Positions 1 through 11,104 of a DNA stretch of 64,000 nt are shown piece by piece. Position numbers and translations under genes: made by a program. Every line of letters begins with the position of its first letter. The first letter of the stretch is position 1. Origin of the DNA: Megalonaias nervosa (Eukaryota; Mollusca; Bivalvia; Unionida; Unionidae); contig JAECUM010009759.1 in the NCBI GenBank assembly GCA_016617855.1, forward strand, positions 41,368 through 105,367, given 5' to 3'. A model generated the notes under the pieces. The model made no database searches, was not told where the DNA came from, and saw nothing but the letters and a program-made list of their open reading frames with translations.

Positions 1-690
1 CTAACCACAATGCCACTGAAAAGATCATTTTCAGTACTTAGTTAATAACCAATACATATTACCCCTGTTTATGCTCTGCAGTAGTACCAAGTCAGTTATC
101 AACAAAAGTTTAAGTGAATATTTATTTATTTTTATTTTTTTTTTTACTTGATTTGTATGAGAATGTCTCAACTAATTTCAGTGAGATTACTCTCTACTCA
201 TAAAATCAAATGGTTTACTCCCAAACTGGGTAAAGGCAGTTTCATACCTGTGGAATTCATCTTCTAAAGTACACTATTATGTCAATATTCCTGTAAAAAG
301 GTCAAGTATTGCTGCATTTGTTTTAGTAACTTACGTGGTTTTTTCTGCATAATTAGAATTCTAATGTAGACTAGAGTTCATAGTTTATAATGCTCGATTC
401 AATGGCAAAATTAAACACGACAAATATCTGGTCTGCATCAAGAGACTGTTTTCAGCTCTTTGCAGTGTTGCACTAGTTGAGAAACAATGTTTCTGAGAGA
501 CTTTTTCTCCAGCTTCTAAACAAGCCAATTACGTAACCAAGCAGTCATTTGACAATGGGTGTCTAGTTAAATGTTCTGCAGAACCAGCTATCTCCCCTAC
601 ATTTGTATGCTTGGCAGTATAACCCATTTCATAAACTTTCACATAAGTCTTAACACAGCCATGAAAGCTTTTCTGCTTTAATAGGCACAA
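1..690. other. Intron sequence without recognisable features
   Basis: AT-rich intron. I looked for the next FHOD exon on the minus strand and did not find it. No transposon or array is seen here apart from a short poly-T tract near 125-145. Confidence 0.6.
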
Positions 691-2813
691 CAGGCATGAC
701 ACAGATGAACCATGTATCAGTATACAAACATCAAACCTACAGTAATATTATCCCAAAGTTTCAACTGAATGCAGCAACAGGCATGACACAGATGACCCAT
801 ATACCAGTATACAAACTTCAAACCTACAGTAATATTATCCCAAAGACCCATGTATCAATATACAAACTTCAAACCTACAGTAATATTATCCCAAAGTTTC
901 AACTGAATGCAGCAACAGGCATGACACAGATGACCCATATACCAGTATACAAACTTCAAACCTACGGTAATATTATCCCAAAGACCCATGTATCAATATA
1001 CAAACTTCAAACCTACAGTAATATTATCCCAAAGTCCCATGTATCAGTATATAAACTTCAAACCTACAGTAATATCCCAAAGTTCCATGTATCAGTATAC
1101 AAACTTCAAACCTACATAAATATTATCCCAAAGACCCATGTATCAGTGTACAAACTTCAAATCTACAGTAATATTATCGCAAACCTACAGTAATATTATC
1201 CCAAACCTACAGCAATATTATCCCAAAGTCCCATGTATCAGTATACAAACTTCAAACCTACAGTAATATTATCCCAAAGACCCATGTATCAGTATACAAA
1301 CTTGAAATCTACAGTAATATTATCCCGAAGACCCATGTATCAGTATACAAACTTCAAACCTAAAGTAATATTATCCTAAAGTCCCATGTATCAGTATACA
1401 AACTTCAAACCTACAGTAATATTATCCCAAACCTACAGCAATATTATCCCAAAGTCCCATGTATCAGTGTACAAACTTCAAACCTACAGTAATATTATCC
1501 CAAAGACCCATGTATCAGTACACAAACTTGAAATCTACAGTAATATTATCCAAAACCTACAGTAATATTATCCCAAAGTCCCATGTATCAGTATACAAAC
1601 TTCAAACCTACAGTAATATTATCCTAAAGTCCCATGTATCGGTATACAAACTTCAAACCTATAGTAATATTATCCCAAAGTCCCATGTCTCAGGATACAA
1701 ACTTCAAACCTGTAGTAATATTATCCCAAAGTCCCATGTATCAGTATACAAACTTCAAACCTACAGTAATATTTTCCCAAAGTACCATGTATCAGTATAC
1801 AAACTTCAAACCTACAGTAATATTATCCTAAAGTCCCATGTAACAATACAAACTTCACACCTACAGCAATATTAACCCAAAGTCCCATGTATCAGTATAC
1901 AAACCTCAAACCTACAGTAATATTATCCCAAAGACCCATGTATCGGTACACCAACTTCAAACCTACAGTAATATTATCCCAAAGTCCCATGTCTCAGGAT
2001 ACAAACTTCAAACCTACTGTATTATTATCCCAAACCTACAGTAATATTATCCCATGTATCAGTACACAAATTTCAAACCTACAGTTATATTATCCCAAAG
2101 ACCCATGTATCAGTATACAAACTTCAAACCTACAGTAATATTATCCCAAAGTCCCATGTACCAGTATACAAACTTCAAACCTACAGTAATATTATCCCAG
2201 ACCCATGTATCAGTATACAAACTTCAAACCTACAGTAATATTATCCCAAAGTCCCATGTATCAGTATACTAACTTCATACCTACAGTAATATTACCACAA
2301 AGACCCATGTAGCAGTACACAAACTTCAAACCTACAGTAATATTATCCCAAAGTCCCATGCATCAGTATACAAACTTCAAACCTACAGTAATATTATCCC
2401 AAAATCCCATGTATCAATATACAAACTTCAAACCTACAGTAATATTATCCCAAAGTGCCATGTATCAGTATACAAACCTCAAACCTACAGTAATATTATC
2501 CCAAAGTGCCATGTATCAGTATACAAACTTCAACCTACAGTAATATTATCCCAAAGTGCCATGTATCAGTATACAAACTTCAACCTACAGTAATATTATC
2601 CCAAAGTGCCATGTATCAGTACACAAATTTCAAACCTACAGTAAAATTATCCCAAAGTCCCATGTATCAGTATACAAACTTCAAACCTACAGTAATATTA
2701 TCCCAAAGTGCCATGTATCAGTATACAAACTTCAAACCTACAGTAATATTATCCCAAAGTGCCATGTATCAGTATACAAACTTCAACCTACAGTAATATT
2801 ATCCCAAAGTGAA
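691..2813. repeat. 51-bp minisatellite array (2.1 kb)
   Basis: The unit is about 51 bp, containing CCCATGTATCAGTATACAAA, then CTTCAAACCTACAGTAATAT and TATCCCAAAG, with roughly 40 full or partial copies. Short 22-bp sub-units (acctacagtaatattatccc) recur at about 1185, 1205, 1430, 1555 and 2035, showing internal deletions. Three early copies carry an extra segment, TTTCAACTGAATGCAGCAAC plus AGGCATGACACAGATG. Because 51 is divisible by three, several frames are open on the plus strand. These are not genes. Confidence 0.97.
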
Positions 2814-3260
2814 CGCAGCAAGAGATCTTGAAGATACAAGACTTTTAACACAAAACTTCGCATGACATACAACAATGACACAAGCTTTCTGATTATGCAA
2901 GACAGGAATTCCTGGTGTATCAGTGTATAACCTTAAACCTGTACTAACATTATACTGAAGTTTCAACTGAATGTGAAGCAGGAGACAGGCAATACAGAAA
3001 CTCCTAGCATGTCCATAATAAACTTTTGACATTTAGTAATATTATGCTAAAGTTTCATCAGAACAGGGCTATTGATGTAGATGTCACTTTTAAAAACCTG
3101 AATACAAAACGTGAACATTCTTCACCATGTTACAAGCTTTCTTAAGACTAACTTTTATCATATCACTGCATATGCTCTAGATCTATACCAATATTATCCC
3201 AAACATAAATCTGAATGCAGTAAGTGATGCAGAAAATATGTGATTTTCAAGAACTTTAAC
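2814..3260. repeat. Degenerate relatives of the 51-bp array
   Basis: Decayed units follow the array: 'tgtatcagtgtataacctta', 'agtaatattatgctaaagtt' and 'ccaatattatcccaaac', each followed by a segment resembling 'tgaatgcagcaa..gatgcaga'. They suggest an older unit of about 120-150 bp from which the homogeneous 51-bp unit was later amplified. Confidence 0.6.
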
Positions 3261-3616
3261 GCAAAACTTTAATATTGTTAATAAAGATGCTGATCACTGC
3301 TGACATCACACTGATGAGACAAAACCCAAACATAATTGAATCCATCACGAGTCCAAAAGTTCTTGAGAATCATTTCACTTTGCTCATTTCTGGTTTAATG
3401 GAATAAGATTGGCGATTTTCCTCAATTGATAAATATAGTCTAACATTCTGTGATCGTTTTAAAGAAACTTATGAAACTTGCATAACTAGAATTGTTTTTT
3501 TAAAAGATGTATTCCTGCTCTTCCCATTTTGATTTCACCTTGAACGTAAAAAATGCACCAAGGGCATTTGTCAGCTGGATGTGTGGATGCCTTTTCAAGT
3601 TCAGACATTAACATAT

Positions 3617-4062
3617 AAGGTGGGGGATCATCATAGTTTTCAATTTCAAGTATAGGCAAGGTGGGGGATCATCAAAGTTTTCAATTTCAAGTATAGACAA
3701 GATGGGAGATTATCATAGTTTTCAATTTCAAGTATAGACAAGGTGGGGGATCACCACAGTTTTCAATTTCAAGTATAGACAAGGTGGTGGATCATAACAG
3801 TTTTCAATTTCAAGTATATACAAGGTGGGGGATCATCATAGCTTTCAATTTCAAGTATAGACAAGGTGGGGAATCATCATAGCTTTCAATTTCAAGTATA
3901 CACAAGGTGGGGAAATTATAATAGTTTCAATTTCAAGTATAAACAAGGTGGTGGAATCATAATAGTTTTCAATTTCAAGTATATACAAGGTGGGGGATTC
4001 ATAATAGTTTTCAAGCTCAGGAAGCATATAGTGGGTGCAGGATCTTGATAGTTTTCAAGTAT
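3617..4062. repeat. 42-bp minisatellite array
   Basis: About ten copies of a 42-bp unit with core GTTTTCAATTTCAAGTATAG followed by ACAAGGTGGGGGATCATCAT. Copies at the downstream end are diverged and carry small indels. Confidence 0.95.
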
Positions 4063-4142
4063 ATATGAGGCAGGGGTGTCTTTTCAGAGTTTTCCAGGCA
4101 TCAATCTGGAGACTCCAGTTTGACACGTCAGTGTTTCCCCTA

Positions 4143-4440
4143 GAGATGCAAGACTGAGAATAAAATACCTTATTGATGTCAGAAATGGAGGGTCAGGCTG
4201 AGCAAAAAACAAAACCTTGGTGTCAGAACTGGTGGTCAAATTAAAATTTTTAGGGTCTCTGATGCACAAATGAGGGTAAATGGAAAGATTGAGAGTAAAG
4301 CATTCCATTATGTCTGAACTTGGGGTCAGACTGAGCACAAAACAAAACCTTGGTGTCAGAACTGGAGGTCAAATTAAAACTTTTGGGGTCTCTGATGCAC
4401 AAATTTGGGTCAAGGGACAAACTGTAGTTTACATTTGGGT
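4143..4440. repeat. Two-copy repeat of about 136 bp
   Basis: Two direct copies, beginning near 4175 and 4312, share 'aaaacaaaaccttggtgtca' and 'gggtctctgatgcacaaat'. Overlapping ORFs on both strands result from the duplication. Confidence 0.85.
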
Positions 4441-4604
4441 CATTTATCACACATGCCAATTCTCAGACAAGACAGATATATAACTCGTTTCATTTGAAAA
4501 TTTATTAAAAATAAATCCCGCCTCTGAAGCCCTACCCATAGAGGCATGATCAAATTCCTGAATAACTATCACAATCTACTCTCAAAAGACTGTAACTTAC
4601 CCAG

Positions 4605-4804
4605 AGGTCCTGGGTAGCTGACGGGTCTAAAGTGCTTGCTTTTACCTATCTCTTCTCACCTCTGTGCATGTGGGTTAGAGTCTTGGGCTTGGCCAATGTG
4701 GGTATGTGAGAAAACTGCCAGTAGCTTTCCTGTGAGTTGGTGGTTCTTTCCGGGGTTTTCCCGGGTTTTTCCTCCACCAGTCATACTGTTCGCAATGTAT
4801 AGCC
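4605..4804 (+). mobile_element. tRNA-derived SINE, family A, 5' part (interrupted copy)
   Basis: It aligns with the SINEs at 10857-11047, 52085-52330 (minus) and 56862-57117. Shared blocks include 'ggtctaaagtgcttgc', 'tctcacctctgtgcatgtgg', 'ggccaatgtgggtatgtgag', 'ggtggttctttccggggttt' and 'aatgtatagcc'. The tRNA-like head is diverged in this copy. The element stops at 'tatagcc' and resumes at 5313-5365, because about 0.5 kb has been inserted. Confidence 0.88.
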
Positions 4805-5312
4805 AACAGACCTGTCACACTGAACAGAATGAAAATCAGGATGCCAAAGGAAAAAAAAACACAGGATCTGGAGGAAAAAAATCAGGATCAGTGTTTGCGA
4901 CCATATATTTACAAACATTTTACAACTGACATCATCGCTGTTTTATGCTATTTACTTAATGTAAAAATGTATGCAGGTCATACCATGAAAAGATATCATT
5001 TTTCTATTTTTATCTTTTAAGCTGATATTTAGTGTTAATTCAATTAACACACTAAATATCAGCATCAAAGATGAAAATGGGAAAAATGACAGATTTTTAT
5101 GATATGACTGTAGTTTATCGCTCACAAAATTTCTTCATTACTTTTGCTCTCTTTGCTGAGCCATTGTGAATCGAAAGGTATTTTTTAAAAAAATCTGTGG
5201 TATATTTACAGAATCAGAATTTTAGACAAAAAAATCAGGAAATCTTGATTTTCAGATTTTTGAACAAAATTTGGTGATGATCCCAAGTAAGTTGAAATAA
5301 ATGGTAGGTCAG
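4805..5312. mobile_element. Foldback-like insertion inside a SINE
   Basis: It lies between SINE halves that meet at AGCC (4801-4804 and 5313-5316), so AGCC is a probable 4-bp target duplication. The centre is a strong inverted repeat: GCTGATATTTAGTGTTAATT at about 5020-5039 faces ATTAACACACTAAATATCAG at 5044-5063, and weaker matching arms continue outward ('aaaagatatcatttttc' against 'gaaaaatgacagattttt', 'catggtatgacc' against a 'tatgatatgac' arm). The ends weakly resemble each other (cagacctgtca against the reverse complement of tggtaggtcag). It has no coding capacity and is best read as a non-autonomous palindromic DNA element. Confidence 0.7.
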
Positions 5313-5365
5313 AGCCTATCATGTGCTGAAAAATGGCATTAAAACCCACAATACAACAACATAAC
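5313..5365 (+). mobile_element. tRNA-derived SINE, family A, 3' tail (interrupted copy)
   Basis: 'agcctatcatgtgctgaaaa' and 'atggcattaaaacccac' are the 3' end found intact in the copies at 10.9 and 56.9 kb, followed by an 'acaacaaca' tail. It completes the element starting at 4605. Confidence 0.88.
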
Positions 5366-5749
5366 TGACCCAAGTTTATGTGATTAGCTTAAATGGTGCA
5401 GTTCCATTACACTAAACACATCCATACATTTGAATCTACTGCTGGACAGACTATTTCTCAATATCATATCCCTGCAAAGTGGTAATAGTTTCTTTTGAAA
5501 TGAGCACTTGTGTGAGATTCTTTATAGAAAAAGCTCAACTAAGTGACTTTAACCATTTCTATCTAAATAAATTCTGATCATTTGATATTGTTCTACATTT
5601 TTCGTCAGATAGTTGCAAATTCAGAAATGATTTAAAAATTCTACCAAGCTATGTCTCACTTGCAAACTGATCTTACTATGATATGTTGCACATGAATTTG
5701 CAAAAACCTGAATACTGAACCTAACCAGAGTTAATAATAGCAACATACC
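5366..5749. other. Intron sequence without recognisable features
   Basis: AT-rich. No exon, array or transposon end is recognised. Confidence 0.5.
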
Positions 5750-5925
5750 ACAGTCATGGATGCAGTCACTGCAGAAATTAATTTGTCTCAACTATGTCTT
5801 GCATTCAAGACAAAATGTGACAATCATCAGTATGACTGGCTGCAGTCACTGCAGATCAGTGATGCCTTTGTCTTAACTATGTCTTGCATTCACGACAAAA
5901 TGTGACAAGTCACATTAGTATGAGT
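5750..5925. repeat. About 90-bp direct duplication next to an exon
   Basis: Two copies share 'gcagtcactgcag', 'aactatgtcttgcattca' and 'gacaaaatgtgacaa'. The second copy ends within 10 bp of the splice donor of the exon at 5933-6027. Confidence 0.85.
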
Positions 5926-5932
5926 GACTCAC

Positions 5933-6027
5933 CTTGTTGACGAGTGTCATGGCATATACAAGCAACTCTGTATCACCACCTTCTTTCTCATCCAATACTG
6001 TCATGACGTTTACCCATGGTTTCATGC
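5933..6027 (-). CDS. FHOD: FHOD-family formin, internal exon (FH3/DID armadillo)
   Basis: A 95-bp exon with acceptor aataattttcag and donor gtgagtc, entering in phase 1 (GC completing Gly) and leaving in phase 0. The peptide is MKPWVNVMTVLDEKEGGDTE then LLVYAMTLVNK. The DTELLVYAMTL-NK motif is diagnostic of the FHOD FH3 domain. The next exon, expected to begin with a TL-GLPDQD-like motif, is not seen between 5932 and position 1 and is probably outside the window. Immediately beyond the donor lie two copies of an about 90-bp direct duplication (5750-5925). Confidence 0.96.
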
Positions 6028-6284
6028 CTGAAAATTATTATATGCATCATTTTACTTCTCTTTAATAAACACTGAATGTTGCACAGCTCTGTAATTGGTA
6101 GTTATTCACTTGGAACACAACATTACTCACTAACCTAACATGGGTTCTTTTTATATCAATTAACCCACAAAAGTGATTTGAAAAATAAATTGTTTAAGAT
6201 GCCATGAATGCAAAGAGGAAAAGTGTAAAAATTACTAAAAATCTACAAAGCAAGATGATGATTTTAATTCTTGAGAACAAGGGA

Positions 6285-6605
6285 GCTCAATTTCTCCCAA
6301 TACTTTCATCATCTCAAAATGCATATGATTTCTCTTGATTCTGAGATATCTCAAAATACATATGATTTCTCCTGATTCTTTGATCATCTCAAAATACATA
6401 TGATTTCTCCTGATTCTTTGATCATCTCAAAAGACACGATTTCTCTTGATTCTTAGAATACCTCAAAATACATACAATTTCTCCTGATTCTTTGATTCTT
6501 TGATCATCTCAAAATACATATGATTTCTCCTGATTCTTTGATCATCTCAAAATACATATGATTTCTCCTGATTCTTTGAATATCTCAAAATACATATGAT
6601 TTCTG
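6285..6605. repeat. 38-bp minisatellite array
   Basis: About eight to nine copies of GATTCTTTGATCATCTCAAA followed by ATACATATGATTTCTCCT. It lies in the 3.5 kb intron between exons 5933-6027 and 9491-9602. Confidence 0.95.
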
Positions 6606-6809
6606 CTGAAGTAAATGCTCCCTCTTACAAATAATGGGAACAAATATGAAACCAGGCTTACAATGAGGGATGTTCCAACATGGTTATGTCATGACAGTAC
6701 ACTAAAACACAAAAACTGAGTACTTAACAAAATATAAGAAAATTATAATTAGTTTTCATGAGCCAACAACTAAAATAAATTGAAAAAAAAAGGTAGAATT
6801 GATAGTACA

Positions 6810-6810
<1 letters not shown>

Positions 6811-6846
<36 letters not shown>

Positions 6847-6876
6847 TACATATATATATATACATACATATATATA
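6811..6876. repeat. (TA)n/(CA)n microsatellite
   Basis: Alternating TA and CA dinucleotides with occasional CATA, directly abutting the terminal inverted repeat of the element at 6879. Confidence 0.95.
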
Positions 6877-6878
6877 CA

Positions 6879-8880
6879 CAGTGTGACCCCACTCTAACAC
6901 GGTAGTTGGGAGCCATAGAACCCGACCATGTTATAGACCGAACTGTGTTATAAGCAGCCAGGTCAGCTGAAGAAAATGATACATGTACCCGAATAAATGT
7001 GCTGGGGGGGGGAGGGTAGGTAATAAATGCGGACGCAAAATACCTGCTTCATTGGCACAGTTATCATCTTAAATCGATGCATACTAAATGAGAAATACAC
7101 CTGTAGTGAAAACAGAGAAGGCATATATAATATATTACTTTATTCAGAGAACCACGCACTGGTACATATACGCGTATACTGTTTATATATACATGTCTAA
7201 TGTATAGCAATGAATAAAGTATCAACACTGTGTACTCACGTCACATACACTGAATCCAAAATACAAGTAATTCCATCGAAAATATGCACACACACAGAGA
7301 TTTAAAATATTCAATAATTTTGTTACAGGTCATATAGGTCTGTATTCAGTGGGGAAAAAAAATAGCACAATCACGTAACAAATGATGAAGCACGTTTACT
7401 TTTCAGTATCTCCCAAGTTGGTAAAAGTTTGCGTCTTAAGCGCCATTGGTAGAGTTCGTAAGCATAAACTTTTTTCCTGTAAAAAGGAAACTTTCACAGT
7501 ACAGTAAAAGTGTTCCAGTCACGTTGGAAACTGAAACAATCCATCAGATTTCATTGTTTTTATTCAAGTTCGGTACTGACTTCCTTTGAAGAAAGGTTCG
7601 TTTTTATTGAAGATTGTAGTCGGCTTTCTTTGATGAAGGGTACATGCGTTATTGAAGTCGCCACTAAAGGACAGCTTTGGAGAACCAAACAAATGCCTGT
7701 TTCTTACTGTGGCGGCAACATCAAAAAATTGTACAGATGATTGAGACATTTTTTCCCATTTGCTTAGTACGTTTTCATTACAATCGGTGCTTCAAAGGTA
7801 ATGTTTTCTTTGAAATTTCAGCTACTATTTTATCTCGGTACATTTGTTTTAAATGAATTGGCCATGTATGGTCCACTGTAGTTGCTGTTCCTCCCTGTCT
7901 GTTGAATAGACAAGTGAAAGCTTGCTTTTTTTTTTACATTTGTGGTAGTGGAGTGATGCTGCCTTCGAAGTATGCGTCAGAAATTAAAAGAAATGGTAAA
8001 TTGACGATAGAGACGCAGGTGTTCTGGTCTGATGACAGGGATTACTACAGAAAATGTGAATGTTCTGAAGGATTTAATTCTGAGTGAAAAGAAGAGTAAT
8101 TTTACTTACCATCCACATACAAATGTCAGTCTATGTAAATATATTAGTTACTAGCGAGCGGCCGAAAATCCGACGAAAGATAGATTATGAGATAATGCCT
8201 CGTCCGGTTGATCTCCGCTACCAGAAATGTAAATTTGAAGAAAAAAAAAGCGGATATCTCAAAACATACAGTGCTAATGCTAGATGTCAACATAAGCGGA
8301 TTATGATATAACAATGCACTGTTAAGATGGTTTGTCAATATGGACAAAAAATTTGTTTATGTAACAATAGATAAATTTCAGTGCATTTTATATTGACTTT
8401 GTGGCTTCCTTTCATGGGGCCTCTGAATTTCTCCACTCCAAACCAATGGTTGTATATACAAGTTTAAACAGCCAACAATGTCACCAATAAAATAAATCGA
8501 CAGATGGTGTATTTTGCCGCCAATAAGGAAAAAAAAAAAATATCGCAATTTGCGACATTGGCGAAGCCTAGCGCGATTCCTGAATAGAACTTTTTACACA
8601 TTATTTTTCGTACTTTTAAGAAGAAAACATTTTTTTTCGTGTATGAGAAAAATGCATATAAAATTTCATGAGCCACGCCACGATCGTCTTGTATTATTCA
8701 TACGCGATCTCTTCCCTAAAATGAGAATAAACTTTTTTTGTTTTTTTTCTTACTTTTAAGAAAGAATTTTTTTTCGTGTATGAGAAAAATACATGTATAT
8801 GAAATTTCAGGAGCCTGACCATGACCATGTTATACCAGAATTCGTGTTATAACGGAGCGTGCTATAGCGGGGTCACACTG
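6879..8880. mobile_element. Pogo-like (Tc1/mariner superfamily) non-autonomous DNA transposon
   Basis: The ends are perfect 12-bp inverted repeats: CAGTGTGACCCC at 6879-6890 and GGGGTCACACTG at 8869-8880. Beyond 12 bp they remain similar (ACTCTAACACGG against GCTATAGCACGC, then 'gttata' motifs). TA follows the right end. The left end is preceded by CA inside a TA/CA microsatellite, so a TA target duplication is plausible but not proven. The 2.0 kb interior has only ORFs up to 81 codons and no transposase I recognise. It also holds an internal duplication at 8610-8815. Superfamily is inferred from the CAGTG-type ends. Confidence 0.72.
8610..8815. repeat. Internal duplication in the pogo-like element
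   Basis: Two copies about 145 bp apart share 'acttttaagaa', 'tttttttcgtgtatgagaaa' and 'atgaaatttca..gagcc'. The second copy runs into the subterminal region of the right end. Confidence 0.8.
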
Positions 8881-8924
8881 TATATATAATGATCTCCACA
8901 TGAGACACTTCCCGGAAGAGGCTG

Positions 8925-9006
8925 ACTCCTCATCAGAGGTCATCTTGCCATATAATAAAATAGTACATTATTAGCACTTTGTCCTCCTCTGACGAGGCCA
9001 GTCCTT
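8925..9006. repeat. Short inverted repeat flanking the pogo-like element
   Basis: 'ctcatcagagg' at about 8930 faces 'cctctgacgag' at about 8987, giving an imperfect hairpin with a loop near 45 bp. It could be a degraded miniature element. No ends are defined. Confidence 0.4.
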
Positions 9007-9151
9007 TTATAAGACCAGCTTTTAGTTTTAAAAAAGGGTGGCCTTAAAATATGAGGGTATAACTAGACGACACATTTCCAGTCCACAGGAAAGACTGTGA
9101 TCCCGAGTACCAGAGCAAGCACTAGCCTTCTACAGAACCTGGTGGCTTTAC

Positions 9152-9265
9152 TACATTTAATTAACATAGAAAATAAACACTTTGGCATTTCATTTAATTA
9201 ACATAAAAAATAAATACTTTGGCATTTTATTTAATTAACATAAAAAATAAATACTTTGGCATTTT
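9152..9265. repeat. 39-bp tandem repeat, three copies
   Basis: Three copies of ATTTAATTAACATAAAAAAT followed by AAATACTTTGGCATTTT, 220 bp from the donor side of exon 9491-9602. Confidence 0.93.
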
Positions 9266-9490
9266 AATACAGCAGGACTATTTTATGGCATTAGTAACTT
9301 TTTTAATTTGCTATGCAAAGAGGTTACTGCTGTGTATTATTTTCATATTTAGCGAGTTAAAAAAAAATGAGTCATTTACTATAGAAACACCAGAACAGTT
9401 CAAACTAAAAAAGACTGAATTCATATTATCTTGTTCACTAAATTGTTTCTTCCTACATTTGCCTTATCATTTAAGACACATGCCACCTAC

Positions 9491-9602
9491 CCTTCTTCTT
9501 GTCCACTGCATTTACTGCCTTGATGAGAAGCTGTGTATTGTTCTCTGTGTATTCCACAAACACCAGCAACAGTTTCAATGCAGTCTTGACCACTAGCCGG
9601 AA
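9491..9602 (-). CDS. FHOD: FHOD-family formin, internal exon (FH3/DID armadillo)
   Basis: A 112-bp exon with acceptor cttttattttccag and donor gtaggtgg, entering in phase 0 and leaving in phase 1. The peptide is [20 protein letters not shown] then [17 protein letters not shown], with the terminal G completed to Gly by the next exon. The motif [18 protein letters not shown] is a hallmark of FHOD formins, distinguishing them from DAAM and Dia. The hydrophobic LKLLLVFV run is an armadillo helix, not a membrane segment. It is separated from the preceding exon by a 12.1 kb intron that carries eight or more tandem arrays, and from the next by 3.5 kb containing a pogo-like element. Confidence 0.96.
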
Positions 9603-10539
9603 CTGGAAAATAAAAGGGAAACTACTGTGAAAGTTAAAAAATTACATGTTTATGACGTCTTAAATTTATACAAAAAATTACATTAAAGTAATTTCATTAT
9701 TTGGTACATTCTACATTTCATGTGTTGATATATTATTGTGCCAAGTTGACGGGGCAAAATATACAACATTAGTAACACTGGCATTGTGTGAGTCATCAAT
9801 AAAATTCCAAAACCCAAAAACAACATGAATGATGCTTTTTTGTTAACTTGCATGAATGTTATGAACACCGCATTCTTATAAAATCCCCACCAGTGTATCC
9901 ATAAATATGCATCATGATTAAATGCTGCAATACTGAGTGACCAATTTGTACTGTGTAAATTAGGGTAAATAAGTGATTGTTTTTTAATACAATATTTAAC
10001 ATGCCTCTTAAAAATGTTGTAGAAATGATTCCAAGGCAAAGGTCATTCATTAGAGACTTAAAGGACAACAGATACCATTCAAGATCTACTTCTTTGTAGG
10101 AAAGAATATACCAAGGTGTGCAAAATAATATCAGGTACAAGTTGATGCTAGGATAAAAGATGAGAGTACACTCAGAACCACTGAAATTTCAATCAAATTT
10201 CTAAAAAAATATGATGTATCCTGGTAAGAATGACAGAAATGACTGGCCAACATTTACTAGAATAGCACTGGTATCATCCATATTGCATATACAAGTATAT
10301 ATTGCTTAGAAAACTTATTTTGTATGGAAAAGACTGTTTACAATTTAAAGAAATCAGTAAACAAATAAAAAGATTTAAAGGTGTATTGAAAGGGCAGACT
10401 TATACATAAATAAATACAGATAACAGGACTGTAGAGCAATGTTAATTCACTTTTAATCATTTATATTAAATTTTTAAATCAATCCAACCCAACTACACCT
10501 CTATGAAAGTAGCAACAGACCCAGTTGATAAATGAACAC
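9603..10539. other. Intron sequence without recognisable features
   Basis: AT-rich intron. ORFs of 93-118 codons on the minus strand have no recognisable domain and unremarkable composition, so I do not call them. Confidence 0.5.
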
Positions 10540-10822
10540 ATCCATCACCATGATGATATAAACCATTTTTGACAGATCCCAATCATTACAGAACTATAGA
10601 CCATGATGATATAAACCATTTTTGACAGATCCCAATCATTAAAGAACTTAAGACCATCATGATATAAACCATTTGACAGATCACAATCATTACAGAACTT
10701 AAGACTATGATGATATAAACCATTTTTGACAGATCACAATCATTACAGAACTTAAGACCATGATGAAATAAACCACTTCTGACAGATCCCAATCATGACA
10801 GAACTTAAGACCATGATGATGT
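10540..10822. repeat. 53-bp minisatellite array
   Basis: About five copies of GACCATGATGATATAAACCA, TTTTTGACAGATCCCAATCA, TTACAGAACTTAA. It shares the core 'catgatgata' with the array at 11.1-12.0 kb, on the other side of a SINE. Confidence 0.95.
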
Positions 10823-10856
10823 GAGCTTTCTAGCAAAGTCTGACCACTGTCTAGTT

Positions 10857-11047
10857 GGGGCCTATGGTGACCAAGGGGTCTAAGGGACTCACCTTTACAG
10901 ATCACCCAAATCTCACCTCCATCTGAGCGGGCTTGCTAATAGCTTCCTATGGATCAGAGGTTTTTCCCTGGTTGTTCCTCAAATGAATATATTGGCCGCT
11001 ATGTATAGCCTATCATTTGCTGAAAAATGGTATTAAACCCACAAAAC
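10857..11047 (+). mobile_element. tRNA-derived SINE, family A (diverged copy)
   Basis: It matches the other family A copies in 'ggggcc', 'accaaggggtctaa', 'atctcacctcc', 'attggccgctatgtatagcc', 'tatcatttgctgaaaaatgg' and 'tattaaaccc'. Internal deletions and many substitutions mark it as old. It sits between two arrays that share a core motif. Confidence 0.85.
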
Positions 11048-11104
11048 CGAAGTCTAGTCTCCATATGTTTGGCCAAGCAGATAGAGAATTACTTCATAAT
11101 ATGT

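Noticed and set aside
696..2831. Series of plus-strand ORFs with 17-residue repeats
   Set aside because: By-products of the 51-bp array; frames switch at every partial unit.
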